A stretch of DNA of 64,000 bases. It comes from Kiritimatiellia bacterium. Lineage in GTDB: Bacteria; Verrucomicrobiota; Kiritimatiellia; CAIQIC01; JAGNIJ01. How positions within the stretch are numbered: position 1 is the stretch's first letter; each line of letters opens with the position of its first letter. Location: the NCBI GenBank assembly GCA_018001225.1, contig JAGNIJ010000001.1:91384-155383 (forward strand), given 5' to 3'. A model generated the notes under the pieces. That model saw only the letters and a list, made by a program, of their open reading frames with translations. It had not been told where the DNA came from and did no database searches. This document shows positions 16,472 to 25,721 of this stretch, one piece after another. Both the position numbers and the translations under genes were made by a program.

Positions 16472-18011
16472 CGCGGCCGGCAGTCTTGTCGAGGCGTTCC
16501 GGGCGGCCGCCCGGGCCACCCCCGACGCCGTCGCGGTGTTGTTCGGCGGCCGCGCCACGACTTACGCTGCGCTGGAGGCCGGGACCGACCGGGTCGCCGC
16601 GGCCTTCGCGGCGCGCGGGGTGAAGCCCGGCGACCGCATCGGATTGTATTGCATCAACTCGGACGCCTTCGTCATCGCCTACTTCGGCATCGTCAAGGCC
16701 GGCGCCGTGGTCGTGCCGATCAACCTTCTGCTCAATCCGAAGGAAATCGCCTTCATTCTGGACGACGCCGGCGCGCGGGCGCTGATTTATTTCGAGGCGT
16801 TCGCCCAGAACGTCCAAATCCTCAAGCCCCAGGTCCGAAATCTCGAGTGGACTGTTTGCGTCGGGGCGCAGAATCCGTTGGGCGATATCCCCTTCGCCTC
16901 CTTGCTGACGGCCGAGGGGCCGTGTCCACGGCCGCCCGTGAACGCGGCGGAGGACCTGGTTGCGATCATCTACACCTCGGGCACGACGGGCCGGCCGAAG
17001 GGGGCCATGCTGACGCACCGGAACCTCGTGAGCAACGTGCGCAGCGTCCATGCCGCGCTGCGCTTCGAGCCCGGCCGGGATGTCGTGCTGGTGGTGCTGC
17101 CGATGTTCCACGCCTTCGCGGCGACCGCCGCCATGCTCTCGCCGCTGCTGGCCGGGTGCATGATCGTCCCGCTGCCGAAGTTCGACCCGGCGCAGGCGTC
17201 CGAGGCGATCCGCGCCTCCGGCGCCACGCTCTTTATGGGCGTGCCAAGCATGTTCAACCTGCTGCTCCGGCTCCCGCCGGAAGACACGGCCAAGCTGGCG
17301 TCGCTGCGGTTCGCTGTCTCGGGCGGCGCGGCGATGCCCGTCGAGATCATGCGCCAGTTCGAGGAGCGGTTCGGCAAGGTGGTCTACGAGGGCGACGGCC
17401 CCACCGAGTGCTCGCCCGTGACCTGCGTAAACCCGATCGGCGGGCGGCGCAAACTTGGCACCGTCGGCCTGCCCGTGCCCGGCGTCGAGATGAAGATCAT
17501 GGACGGGCAGGGGCGGGAGCTTCCGCGCGGGCAGATCGGCGAGTTATGCGTGCGCGGACCCAACGTAATGAAGGGCTACTGGAGGCTGCCGGCGGAGACC
17601 GCGGAGGCGTTCTTCGGCGAATGGTTCCGCACCGGCGACCTGGGAACCGAGGACGAGGACGGCTACTTCTCCATCGTGGACCGTAAGAAGGACATGATCA
17701 TCGTCAACGGGATGAACGTGTATCCCCGTGTCGTCGAGGAGCTCTTGTACAAGCATCCGGCCGTCCGCGAGGCCGCCGTGATCGGCGAGCCGGACGACCT
17801 GCACGGCGAGGTGCCCGTGGCGTACCTCTCGCTCAAGGAAGGCGCCGCGGCGACCGAGGCGCAGGTGCGCGCGTTTTGCCGGGAGAGCCTCGGCCGGCAT
17901 GAAATCCCGCGCCGGGTCGTGTTCCTTCCCGACCTGCCGAAAAACGCGGCGGGCAAGATCATGAAACGCGAACTGCGCAAGGACGGCGAACGCGAAAGGG
18001 GCGTGCCGTGA
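16449..18011 (+). CDS. Long-chain acyl-CoA ligase (AMP-forming)
   Basis: A 520-residue full-length ANL ligase: IIYTSGTTGRPKGAMLTHRN (the ATP-binding P-loop, residues ~176-195), the YEGDGPTECSP substrate/AMP site, RTGDLGTEDEDGYFSIVDRKKD (hinge), and the catalytic lysine in NAAGKIMKREL near the C-terminus. It converts a fatty acid, ATP and CoA to acyl-CoA. GTG 16449 is the likely start inside the end of the kinase gene, and the stop overlaps the CAAX-type protease gene (GTGATG). The tight coupling suggests an acylation or lipid-supply function for this operon; the substrate is not readable. Confidence 0.93.
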   Translation: MAASTTTDAAGSLVEAFRAAARATPDAVAVLFGGRATTYAALEAGTDRVAAAFAARGVKPGDRIGLYCINSDAFVIAYFGIVKAGAVVVPINLLLNPKEIAFILDDAGARALIYFEAFAQNVQILKPQVRNLEWTVCVGAQNPLGDIPFASLLTAEGPCPRPPVNAAEDLVAIIYTSGTTGRPKGAMLTHRNLVSNVRSVHAALRFEPGRDVVLVVLPMFHAFAATAAMLSPLLAGCMIVPLPKFDPAQASEAIRASGATLFMGVPSMFNLLLRLPPEDTAKLASLRFAVSGGAAMPVEIMRQFEERFGKVVYEGDGPTECSPVTCVNPIGGRRKLGTVGLPVPGVEMKIMDGQGRELPRGQIGELCVRGPNVMKGYWRLPAETAEAFFGEWFRTGDLGTEDEDGYFSIVDRKKDMIIVNGMNVYPRVVEELLYKHPAVREAAVIGEPDDLHGEVPVAYLSLKEGAAATEAQVRAFCRESLGRHEIPRRVVFLPDLPKNAAGKIMKRELRKDGERERGVP

Positions 18012-18700
18012 TGGATCACAAGCTTCGCGACACCCTGGCCCACGTGGCGCCCTTTGCCGCGTGGATCGCTTTGATCTACCTCCCCGGTTCGCCGTCGGGC
18101 TGGACCTACGCGGCGCGCGCCCTGGTCGGCCTGGCGCTCTTCCTGGGGCTCCGCCCGTGGGGCGGCTATGCCCCATTGCGGGTTCGGAATCTGCCGCTGG
18201 CCGCGGGAGTGGGCGTCGCGGTCTTCGCGGTCTGGATCCTGCCCGAGACGAAATGGGCGGCTCAATGGCCGGCCTTGCGGGAGTTCTACCTGAAGTACGC
18301 CGTGCTTCCCTGGGGCCGTCTGCCGGAGGTTGTTTCGCCGCCGCCCTACGCGCCGGAAACCTGCGGCTGGCCGCTGACCGTCGTCCGCCTGCTCGGGTCG
18401 GCCGTCATCATCTCCTTCATAGAGGAGTTCTTCTGGCGCGGCTTCATATACCGGTGGATCACCGCCCGGGATTTCCGGTCGGTGGACCTGGGCGTTTACG
18501 TCCGCAACGCTTTCTTCATCACGGCGCTGCTGTTCGGCCTGGAGCACGACCGCTGGCTGGTCGGCATCCTGGCCGGACTCGCCTACGGGGCGCTGGCGAT
18601 CCGGACCCGCGACCTGTGGGCGGCCGGCATCGCCCACGCGATCACGAACTTCCTGCTGGGCCTCTACGTCGTCGCGACGGGCCAGTATGGATTCTGGTAA
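18011..18700 (+). CDS. CPBP/CAAX-type membrane protease, PEP-CTERM-associated class
   Basis: A 229-residue membrane protein (ATG 18011; a GTG one codon earlier is possible). CPBP/Abi-family motifs are clear: EEFFWRGF near residues 140-147, FGLEHDRW near 178-185, and AHAITN near 209-214. These supply the Glu and His residues of the intramembrane glutamic protease site. The sequence resembles the CAAX-protease-related subgroup found in genomes with exosortase/PEP-CTERM sorting. That fits the PEP-CTERM protein encoded at 45.2-47.8 kb. No exosortase gene lies in the window. Translationally coupled to the upstream acyl-CoA ligase. Confidence 0.8.
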   Translation: MDHKLRDTLAHVAPFAAWIALIYLPGSPSGWTYAARALVGLALFLGLRPWGGYAPLRVRNLPLAAGVGVAVFAVWILPETKWAAQWPALREFYLKYAVLPWGRLPEVVSPPPYAPETCGWPLTVVRLLGSAVIISFIEEFFWRGFIYRWITARDFRSVDLGVYVRNAFFITALLFGLEHDRWLVGILAGLAYGALAIRTRDLWAAGIAHAITNFLLGLYVVATGQYGFW

Positions 18701-19130
18701 CCGCGCTCGCCGGCCGGCGGCGCGATCCTCCCATTCCTCCCGGACGTGTGGCGCCCGGCGTGCGTCCTTTCTGCGCGCGTTCAACCGGGTCCGAGCGCCG
18801 GCGGGCGGCGGGATGCGGCAGGGCGTAGGGCGGGCGGAGCGCCCCGCGATGCCGCATCCGGCGGGACGGCCCCGCAAGCGGGCCCCTTCTGGCGTCGGGC
18901 TTGTTCCGCGATGGGCACTCCGGTCGCGGCCGAACCCGGGGGGTGTCGGCTATTCGATTGTCACGTCTGGTCGTGTACCGTTCGAGGCCCTCCTTTCTGC
19001 GGATGGGTATCCACAGAAAGAAAGGAATCATGCCCGGCCGATTCCACGGATTTTTTTACCAAGCTTGGAATCGCGGCGACGACTCCTCCCTTGACAGGAC
19101 CGGGCAGCCTGGAAGTACATTCGGCCCGAA
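18701..19130. other. Intergenic stretch with two hairpins and a promoter
   Basis: No credible gene was found. An inverted repeat GGATGCGGC/GCCGCATCC spans about 18812-18858. A near-perfect hairpin CTTTCTGCGGAT/ATCCACAGAAAG with a GGGT loop spans 18993-19020. A consensus TTGACA lies near the right end, before the acetyltransferase gene. Confidence 0.5.
19091..19122 (+). promoter_or_regulatory. Candidate promoter for the GNAT gene
   Basis: A perfect TTGACA at 19091-19096 is followed by TACATT at 19117-19122 (20-bp spacing) or AGTACA (17 bp). The GTG start is at 19131, implying a very short or absent leader. Confidence 0.35.
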
Positions 19131-19712
19131 GTGAATCCGCCCCGGATCATTCGAACGCGCCGGTTGATTTTGCGCGCTATCAAGGAGAGCGACGCCCGGG
19201 CCGTGCACGACGCCTATGCCTCCGATCCCGAGGCGACACGCTTCCTCGCCTGGCGGGCCCACACGACGCTTGGAGAGACGAAGGCGTTCCTTCGCCAGGC
19301 CCGCCGGACCTGGCGCCAGGGAACCGAGCACCTGTGGGCCGTGATCGTCAAGCGTGGCGGGTTGATCGGATCCGCCGGGATCCGCCCCTGCGGACCGAGG
19401 ATCGAGATCGGATATGTCCTTGGCCGGGCCTGGTGGGGGCGGGGGTACGCCACGGAAGCGGCCCGGGCGATGCGGGCGTGGGCGATGAAGCAGCCGCGGG
19501 TATACCGGGTGTGGGCGACCTGCGACGTGGAGAACAAGGCCTCGGCCCGCGTCCTCGAAAAAATAGGCATGACACGGGAAGGTATTCTTAGAAAATGGAT
19601 CGTGCGCCCCGCCATGGACTCCGCGCCGCGAGATTCATTCTGCTACTCGAGCATCAAACCTCGTAAGCCGGGAAGACGCCGGAGGCCCGCGCGAACCGGC
19701 AAGGAGCGATGA
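19131..19712 (+). CDS. GNAT acetyltransferase (RimJ/RimL-like)
   Basis: A 193-residue N-acetyltransferase starting at GTG 19131. Typical GNAT landmarks are RTRRLILRAIKESDA at the N-terminus, IEIGYVLGRAWWGRGYATEA (acetyl-CoA pyrophosphate loop, residues ~90-109) and VENKASARVLEKIGMTREG (~136-154). The subfamily acetylates protein N-termini or small molecules such as aminoglycosides or amino acids; the substrate is not evident. A basic tail (GRRRRPARTGKER) overlaps the leader of the following methyltransferase gene, 3 bp away. Confidence 0.88.
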   Translation: MNPPRIIRTRRLILRAIKESDARAVHDAYASDPEATRFLAWRAHTTLGETKAFLRQARRTWRQGTEHLWAVIVKRGGLIGSAGIRPCGPRIEIGYVLGRAWWGRGYATEAARAMRAWAMKQPRVYRVWATCDVENKASARVLEKIGMTREGILRKWIVRPAMDSAPRDSFCYSSIKPRKPGRRRRPARTGKER

Positions 19713-19715
19713 GGC

Positions 19716-20456
19716 ATGGCGGATCAATCCAGCGTGTGGGCGGCTTTTTTCAATGGGCACGCGCCGTTGTATGACGGCAACTGCTTTACCCAAAATACAC
19801 CGTACGAAGTGCAGTTCCTGGTCCGGGAACTCGGGCTGAAGCCCGGGATGAGCATCCTGGACCTCGGCTGCGGCACCGGCCGGCACGCCGTCGAACTGGC
19901 CAGGCTCGGTTTCCGCGTGACCGGCGTAGATCTTTCCGCCGGCATGCTGGCGCAGGCCCGGGCCAAGGCGGCCGCCGCCGGGGTTGACGCGACGTGGATA
20001 CAGGAAGACGCGACCCGGTTCTCGGCCGGGGAATCCTTCGATGCTGCGATCTGTCTCTGCGAGGGGGCGTTCGGCCTGTTGGGCGCCGGGGACGATGCGT
20101 TGGCGCAGCCCGCGGCCATCCTGCGGAACGTGGCCGCGGCCCTGAAACCGGGCGCGCCCTGCCTGTTCACGGTGCTCAACGGCTACCGGATGGCCCGCCG
20201 GCATCGGCAGGAGGATGTGGCCTCGGGAGAATTCGATCCCCTGTCCCTGACCGAAACTACGGACTGCACCACGGGGGACAAGGCCGCGATGAGGGAGCGG
20301 GGCTTTGTGCCCACGGAACTGGGCCTGTTGTTTGGCGCGGCCGGGTTGACCGTGGACCACATCTGGGGCGGCACGGCGGGCGCGTGGAACAAGGGGCCGG
20401 TGCAACTGGACGAGATGGAACTGATGGTGGTGGCGCACAAGCCGCCCGCCGCCTGA
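19716..20456 (+). CDS. Class I SAM-dependent methyltransferase
   Basis: A 246-residue Rossmann-fold methyltransferase with motif I ILDLGCGTGRHAVELA (residues ~47-62), motif II VTGVDLSAGMLAQA, and the post-motif EDATRFSAGESFDAAICL. The N-terminal segment (FNGHAPLYDGNCFTQNT) resembles small-molecule or ubiquinone-type methyltransferases of the Methyltransf_25 group. It lies 3 bp downstream of the GNAT gene and is probably cotranscribed. Acceptor unknown. Confidence 0.85.
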   Translation: MADQSSVWAAFFNGHAPLYDGNCFTQNTPYEVQFLVRELGLKPGMSILDLGCGTGRHAVELARLGFRVTGVDLSAGMLAQARAKAAAAGVDATWIQEDATRFSAGESFDAAICLCEGAFGLLGAGDDALAQPAAILRNVAAALKPGAPCLFTVLNGYRMARRHRQEDVASGEFDPLSLTETTDCTTGDKAAMRERGFVPTELGLLFGAAGLTVDHIWGGTAGAWNKGPVQLDEMELMVVAHKPPAA

Positions 20457-20511
20457 CTAGCCGAAAAGCAGCCGGGGGGGTACACTGCATTGAGACGCGA
20501 GGAGCTGCGCT

Positions 20512-20880
20512 ATGGATAACCTCATCAGCGGCATGGAGAAGCTGCGGAACGCCCAGAAGGCGGAGGAGAAGGCCGAGTTCGCCGCCGCCAAGGCCGAGGG
20601 CATGGCGAACCGCGTGGAGCGCTTGGAACGGGCGGTTACCCGCCTTACCTGCCTGAACCGCGCCATCTGGGAAATCTTGAGCGAGGCCGTTAACCTATCG
20701 GAGCAGGACCTGAAGGAGCGGCTCAAGCAGATCGCCGCGGAACAGGTCGAGGCCAATCGCGCCGGCAAGCCGGCGCCGCCGTGTCCGAAATGCGGCCGCC
20801 CGCTGGAGCGCGGGCGGAACATGTGCATGTACTGCGGGGCGACCCACGACGTCGGGAGCGTGTTCGACGCGCTGGTGTGA
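20512..20880 (+). CDS. Coiled-coil protein with C-terminal zinc ribbon
   Basis: A 122-residue protein. Residues 5-90 are predicted long amphipathic helix rich in Glu, Lys and Ala (coiled coil), followed by a zinc ribbon CPKCGRPLERGRNMCMYCG, two CxxC knuckles about 12 residues apart. No known family was recognised. It could be an adaptor or nucleic-acid-binding protein. It begins a small group with the membrane protein that follows 25 bp later. Confidence 0.65.
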   Translation: MDNLISGMEKLRNAQKAEEKAEFAAAKAEGMANRVERLERAVTRLTCLNRAIWEILSEAVNLSEQDLKERLKQIAAEQVEANRAGKPAPPCPKCGRPLERGRNMCMYCGATHDVGSVFDALV

Positions 20881-20905
20881 CCCTGCGCGGAGGGAGGGAG
20901 TCCGC

Positions 20906-21181
20906 ATGGCCAGGGGCATAGGGTGGGGCGCGCTGGGCTACTGGGTGGTGTTCTGGATTTTTGTGTACGGCGATTTCTATCTTTCCCGCCCGGTCGCCGC
21001 GACGGCCTTGAAGCTTTTTTTTCCCGTGGCCTGCCTCATGAACCTTTATGGCCTGGTCACGGCCCTGTCGCTGTGGAGCGTCCGCCGCCGGGAGGCGGCG
21101 GGCCTGCTGCTCCTTCACGCCCCCCCGCTGGCGGCCGTGGCCTACGGAATCTGGTGGCTCTTTTTCGGCGTCAAGATTTAG
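20906..21181 (+). CDS. Small three-helix membrane protein
   Basis: A 91-residue protein with a GGAGGGAG Shine-Dalgarno shortly before the ATG. There are three hydrophobic segments (about residues 7-25, 33-56 and 66-87) and a short basic cytoplasmic loop (SVRRREA). Family not recognised. Located between the zinc-ribbon protein and the secreted peptidase. Confidence 0.6.
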   Translation: MARGIGWGALGYWVVFWIFVYGDFYLSRPVAATALKLFFPVACLMNLYGLVTALSLWSVRRREAAGLLLLHAPPLAAVAYGIWWLFFGVKI

Positions 21182-21271
21182 GACGGCCCGGTTCCTTCCG
21201 CCGCCGTGCTTAACACCTGCCGGATTCCCGGTTACTTATACGTACTAGCTGCAAGGAAGGCGCCCTTGTTC

Positions 21272-23893
21272 ATGAAAACCCGCCGGGGATTGTGCGTGCT
21301 GTGGTTCCTGTATGCCGTCGGGGTGCGGGGCCAGGAGTGGGTGCCGCTGAAGAGCGGTTCGCCTGCGTGCGGAGGGGTGCGGGTCGGCGATTCCAGCGTG
21401 ACGGGCCTGACGCTGGCGGCGGAGGTGTCGGGCTTCGTCCGCGGAATGGCCGTGCTTCCGGACGGCCGCTCCTACGACTTGGTGCAGGACCCGGGCGGAG
21501 CGAGCAGCCCGATCGGCCAGCCCGACGTGCCGTCCTTCACCCAATGGATCCTCGTCCCGAACGGGTGCGAAGTCCGCATGGCGGCCACGCCCGGCGCCTC
21601 GCGGGTGTTCACGGGCGTCCGCCTGGCGCCCGTTCAGCCGCCGCCCTCCGATTCGGGCGATTCTGCCGCGATGGCCCGCGACGAGGCGGTGTATGCGCGG
21701 GACGCCGATTACCCCGGGGCGTTCGCGTCGTTCGAGGCCATCACAGAAATCCGCGGGCAGGCGGCCCGCCTGGTCCGGCTCCACCCGTACCAGTACAACC
21801 CGCGCACGGGCGTCCTGACGGTATATCCCCGCCTCGAGGTGCGGCTGGACTTCATCGGGACGCCGGCGCGGCGCGATCCGCGGCTGGCGAGCCGCGCCTT
21901 CGACGGCCTGCTGCGGGGCGCGCCGAACGCGGACGCGGTCCTTGCCGCCGAGGCCGCCGCCCCGAGCCCGCGCGGGGTCTCGCCCTTCGGCGGGACGACG
22001 AACGGCTGCGAACTCCTGATCATCACGGCCGACGCCTTCACCAACGCCGCCTTCCAACTGGCGGAGTGGAAGATGCGGCGCGGGATCGCGACGACGGTCG
22101 TGACGACGAACGAGACCGGCAGCGCCACCAACCAGCTCCGCGATTACATCCTGAACGCCTACACCACGTGGAGCCCGGCGCCGGCCTACGTGCTGCTCAT
22201 CGGCGACGCGGATTTCATCCCCCCCTGGTACAAGACGGACCACCCCGCCGGGGAGCGGAAGAACAGCACCGACCTGTTCTACGCCGACATGAGCGCGACG
22301 CTCGATTGGATCCCGGACCTCGCGATCGGGCGCTGGCCGGTGGAGACCGCGGCCCAGGCGACGAACTGGGCCGCGCGCGTCATCGCCTACGAGAGCGCGC
22401 CGCCCAGCCGCGCGCTGTTCGGCCGCTACTACACCAACGCGACCCTCTGCGCCTCGTTCCAGAGCTACACGGGGGCCGCCTACTACGGCTATTCCGAGCG
22501 GCGGTTCGTGAAATCGACAGAGGATCTCCAGAACTTTCTTGCGGACGCCGGCTACGCCGCCGAGCGGATTTACGCGATGTATCAAGGCACCAACCCGACG
22601 CATTGGGCCAGTTGGCTGACGGCGTCCAGCGCCATCTTCGAAAACGACAGCCCGCCCTGGGGCGGCGTGGCCCTGGCCGCGGAGTTGCTCAAGCCGGCCT
22701 TTCCGTGGAGCGGTGCGCGGACCAACATCCGCCTGGCCGTGAACAGCGGGACCTTCCTGCTGACCCACCGCGATCACGGCAACCGGTCCGGCTGGAGCAA
22801 GCCGGTCTTCACCAAGGCCACGGACGTGGACGGCCTGACCAACGGCATCCTGCGGCCCGTGGTCTGGTCCATCAACTGCCAGACCGGCTGGTTCGACAAC
22901 GAGACCGACGACGCCGCGGCGGGCACGTCGGACAGCGACGAGTGCTTCGCCGAGCACTGGGTCCGGCACGCCAGCGGCGGGGCGATCGGCGTGCTCGCGC
23001 CGACGCGAACGAGCTACTCCTTCTACAATGACCGGCTGTTCTGGGGCATGGCGGACGCGGTCTGGACCAACTTTCTCGAATACCACGGCGTGTCGTACTC
23101 CGCGGTGGGCGAGCCGGCGTACCGCCTGGCCGACATCCTGAACCGGGCCAAGACGTATTTCCTCACCAAGTACTCCCTCTCCAGCACCTACACGAAATGC
23201 ACCATGGAGATCTTCCACTGCCTGGGCGATCCGACGCTGGAGATGTGGACCGGCCTGCCGCAGGATTTGACCGTGGCGCACACCGGCCGCGTCCCGGCCG
23301 GCTCCGCCGCCGTGACGGTGGCGGTGGCGCAGGCCGGCGCGCGGGTCTGCTGCGTGTATAGCAACCGGATCCTCGGCACCGCCGAGGCGTCAGGCGGGGT
23401 CGCCGAAGTCGCGCTCGACCCGCCGCCGGAGGGGGGCGGCGACCTCTTCGTCACCGTCACCCTTCACAACTACCTGCCCTACCTCGGCACGGCGACGGTC
23501 TTCCAGGCGGACGCTGATGGCGACGGCCTGCCGGACGAGTGGGAAGAGGAGTATCTCGGCTCGACCGGCTCCGCTCCGGAGGACGACGACGACGAGGACG
23601 GGCTGGATAACTACGGGGAATGGATCGGCGGGTTCGACCCGGGCGACTCGAACTCGGTCTTCTCGGCGGGCGGCGAGCCGGCCGCCGAACCCGGGGCGTA
23701 TGTTCTCCAGTGGCCCAGCGCCGCGGACCGGTATTACTCGATCTACCGCGCAACCAACCTCCCCGGGCCGTTCGTCCTGCTGGACGACGAGATCCCCGCC
23801 ACCCCGCCGCTCAACGTCTACACCGACGCGCCCGCGGCGGAACTGGATCCGCTGTTCTACCGGCTGGTGGTGACCACCAACGCCCCGCCGTAA
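21272..23893 (+). CDS. Secreted gingipain-like (C25) cysteine peptidase
   Basis: An 873-residue exported protein from ATG 21272 (AAGGAAGG upstream; signal peptide ends near VGVRGQ). After a propeptide-like beta domain (residues ~30-240), a C25 peptidase fold runs from NGCELLIITADAF to YTKCTMEIFHCLGDPTLEMW. The catalytic dyad is readable as His502 in THRDHGNRSGW and Cys536 in WSINCQTGWFD, the gingipain spacing. The C-terminus has a calcium-binding DADGDGLPDEW repeat with an acidic stretch and a beta domain ending FYRLVVTTNAPP, a tail common in this lineage. Likely cell-surface or secreted proteolysis; specificity unknown. Confidence 0.87.
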   Translation: MKTRRGLCVLWFLYAVGVRGQEWVPLKSGSPACGGVRVGDSSVTGLTLAAEVSGFVRGMAVLPDGRSYDLVQDPGGASSPIGQPDVPSFTQWILVPNGCEVRMAATPGASRVFTGVRLAPVQPPPSDSGDSAAMARDEAVYARDADYPGAFASFEAITEIRGQAARLVRLHPYQYNPRTGVLTVYPRLEVRLDFIGTPARRDPRLASRAFDGLLRGAPNADAVLAAEAAAPSPRGVSPFGGTTNGCELLIITADAFTNAAFQLAEWKMRRGIATTVVTTNETGSATNQLRDYILNAYTTWSPAPAYVLLIGDADFIPPWYKTDHPAGERKNSTDLFYADMSATLDWIPDLAIGRWPVETAAQATNWAARVIAYESAPPSRALFGRYYTNATLCASFQSYTGAAYYGYSERRFVKSTEDLQNFLADAGYAAERIYAMYQGTNPTHWASWLTASSAIFENDSPPWGGVALAAELLKPAFPWSGARTNIRLAVNSGTFLLTHRDHGNRSGWSKPVFTKATDVDGLTNGILRPVVWSINCQTGWFDNETDDAAAGTSDSDECFAEHWVRHASGGAIGVLAPTRTSYSFYNDRLFWGMADAVWTNFLEYHGVSYSAVGEPAYRLADILNRAKTYFLTKYSLSSTYTKCTMEIFHCLGDPTLEMWTGLPQDLTVAHTGRVPAGSAAVTVAVAQAGARVCCVYSNRILGTAEASGGVAEVALDPPPEGGGDLFVTVTLHNYLPYLGTATVFQADADGDGLPDEWEEEYLGSTGSAPEDDDDEDGLDNYGEWIGGFDPGDSNSVFSAGGEPAAEPGAYVLQWPSAADRYYSIYRATNLPGPFVLLDDEIPATPPLNVYTDAPAAELDPLFYRLVVTTNAPP

Positions 23894-24002
23894 ATGGGCG
23901 CCCGTGCTTTCACGGTCGGGACGGCCGTGTCACGTTGTCCCGAATATCGCTCGCTTTTTCCTCCCGCCGGGGCTATAGAACGCGCACGGAAACGAGCAAA
24001 TA

Positions 24003-25721
24003 ATGAAAAACGAAGCCACTCCGGACGCGGCGCCAGCGAAGCATTTCATCCGGCAGATCATCGAGGAGGACCTGCGCGCCGGGAAAAACGGCGGGCGGGT
24101 TGTCACCCGTTTCCCGCCGGAGCCGAACGGCTACTTGCACATCGGGCATGCCAAGGCGATCTGCATCGATTTCGGCATGGCCCGCGAGTATGGCGGCGAG
24201 TGCCACCTGCGGATGGACGACACGAACCCGACCAAGGAGGAGGTCGAGTACATCGAGTCCATCCAGGAGGACGTCCGCTGGCTGGGCTTCGACTGGGGGA
24301 AGCATTTCTACTTCGCCTCCGACTGCTTCGGGCGGATGTTCGACTGCTGCGCCGAGCTGATCCGGAAGGGCAAGGCCTATGTCTGCGGGCTTACGCAGGA
24401 GGAGTGGTCGAAGAACTACCGTGGCGCGCCACCGGCCCCGGGGAAGGAAAGTCCGTTTCGGAACCGGCCCGCCGGGGAGAGCCTGCGGCTCTTCGAGGAG
24501 ATGCGCGCCGGGAAGCACGCGGACGGCACGCTCTGCGTCCGGGCGAAGATCGACATGACCTCGCCCAACCTGCACCTGCGCGATCCGGTCCTGTACCGCA
24601 TCCTGCACGCCGAGCATCCCCACACGGGCAACGCGTGGTGCGTCTACCCGACCTACGACTTCGCGCATCCGCTCGAGGACGCCTTCGAGGGCATCACGCA
24701 CTCGCTCTGCACGCTCGAGTTCGAGGTCCACCGCCCGCTCTACGACTGGGTGATCGAGAACCTCGACGGCCTGCCCTCGCGCCCGCGGCAGTACGAGTTC
24801 GCGCGGCTGAACCTGACCTACACGGTCATGAGCAAGCGGCGCCTGCTGGAGCTGGTGAACGAGGGCCGCGTGAAGGGCTGGGACGACCCGCGCATGCCGA
24901 CGATCGGCGGGCTGCGCCGGCGCGGCTACACGCCGGAGGCGATCCGCGCCTTCGTCGAGGCCGTAGGCGTGACCAAGTTTGAGAGCCTTTCCGACGTCGC
25001 GCTGCTGGAACACTGCGTGCGCGACGACCTGAACAAGCGCGCCGCGCGCCGGCTGGCCGTGCTGAATCCGCGGCGGGTGATCATCGAGAACGCCGCCGAC
25101 CTGCCCGCGAGCGTGAAGGCGGTCAACAACCCCGAGGATGAATCCGCGGGCGCGCGGGACGTGCCGATTTCCGGCGAGCTGTTCATCGAGGCGGACGACT
25201 TCATGGAAACCCCGCCGCCGAAGTATTTCCGGCTCACGCCGGGCGGCTCGGTGCGGATCCGGTACGCGGGCTTCCTGACCTGCCTGCGGGTCGAGGGCGA
25301 TGCCGTGGTCTGCCGCTGGTCGCCGCCGGAGGCGAGCCTCAAGGTCAAGGGCACGATCCACTGGGTCAGCGCGAAGCATGCCGTGCCGGCGGAGATCCGG
25401 CTCTACGACCGGCTGTTCAACGTCGAGGATCCCATGGCGAAAGCCGCCGCCGAGGGCAAGGATTACCACGAGTTCCTGAATCCCGCCTCGATGCAGACTG
25501 TAGCCGGCTTCGTCGAAGCCGGCCTTGCCGGGGCGAAGCCCCTCGAGCATTTCCAATTCGAGCGCCTCGGTTACTTCAACGCCGACCCCGACTCCGCGCC
25601 CGGCAAGCCGGTCTTCAACCGGACCGTGACCCTGAAAGATTCATGGGCGAAGGAAGCAATGAGGGAGACAGAGCATGGGCGATCATCAAACAACACATCC
25701 CGCGAAGACAGACGGCATTGA
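24003..25721 (+). CDS. glnS: Glutaminyl-tRNA synthetase
   Basis: A 572-residue class I synthetase that charges tRNA-Gln. It has the HIGH motif as HIGHAKAICIDFG (residues ~42-54), the GlnRS-typical RFPPEPNGYLHIGH, the KMSKS equivalent TVMSKRRLLELV (~276-287) and the anticodon-binding beta domains ending PVFNRTVTLKDSWAKEA. Normal GlnRS ends near this point. Here some 20 extra residues (ending TSREDRRH) are read inside the start of the next gene, suggesting the native stop was lost when the adjacent defence island was acquired. Presence of glnS implies direct charging, not the Gat amidotransferase route. Confidence 0.97.
   Translation: MKNEATPDAAPAKHFIRQIIEEDLRAGKNGGRVVTRFPPEPNGYLHIGHAKAICIDFGMAREYGGECHLRMDDTNPTKEEVEYIESIQEDVRWLGFDWGKHFYFASDCFGRMFDCCAELIRKGKAYVCGLTQEEWSKNYRGAPPAPGKESPFRNRPAGESLRLFEEMRAGKHADGTLCVRAKIDMTSPNLHLRDPVLYRILHAEHPHTGNAWCVYPTYDFAHPLEDAFEGITHSLCTLEFEVHRPLYDWVIENLDGLPSRPRQYEFARLNLTYTVMSKRRLLELVNEGRVKGWDDPRMPTIGGLRRRGYTPEAIRAFVEAVGVTKFESLSDVALLEHCVRDDLNKRAARRLAVLNPRRVIIENAADLPASVKAVNNPEDESAGARDVPISGELFIEADDFMETPPPKYFRLTPGGSVRIRYAGFLTCLRVEGDAVVCRWSPPEASLKVKGTIHWVSAKHAVPAEIRLYDRLFNVEDPMAKAAAEGKDYHEFLNPASMQTVAGFVEAGLAGAKPLEHFQFERLGYFNADPDSAPGKPVFNRTVTLKDSWAKEAMRETEHGRSSNNTSREDRRH
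25503..25523. repeat. Perfect 21-bp palindrome inside glnS
   Basis: GCCGGCTTCG, one T, then CGAAGCCGGC. It adds no codons compared with the usual GlnRS alignment, so it is not an obvious insertion. Confidence 0.5.

Noticed and set aside
13037..16558. Long minus-strand open frame of about 1170 codons
   Set aside because: It is antisense to rpoD and the ATP-cone kinase, with His/Leu/Val/Asp-rich shadow composition. Only its last 39 codons look like a real small gene.
18901..19134. Possible small gene ending GQPGSTFGPK before the GNAT gene
   Set aside because: Overlaps hairpins and the GNAT promoter, no recognisable domain, biased composition.
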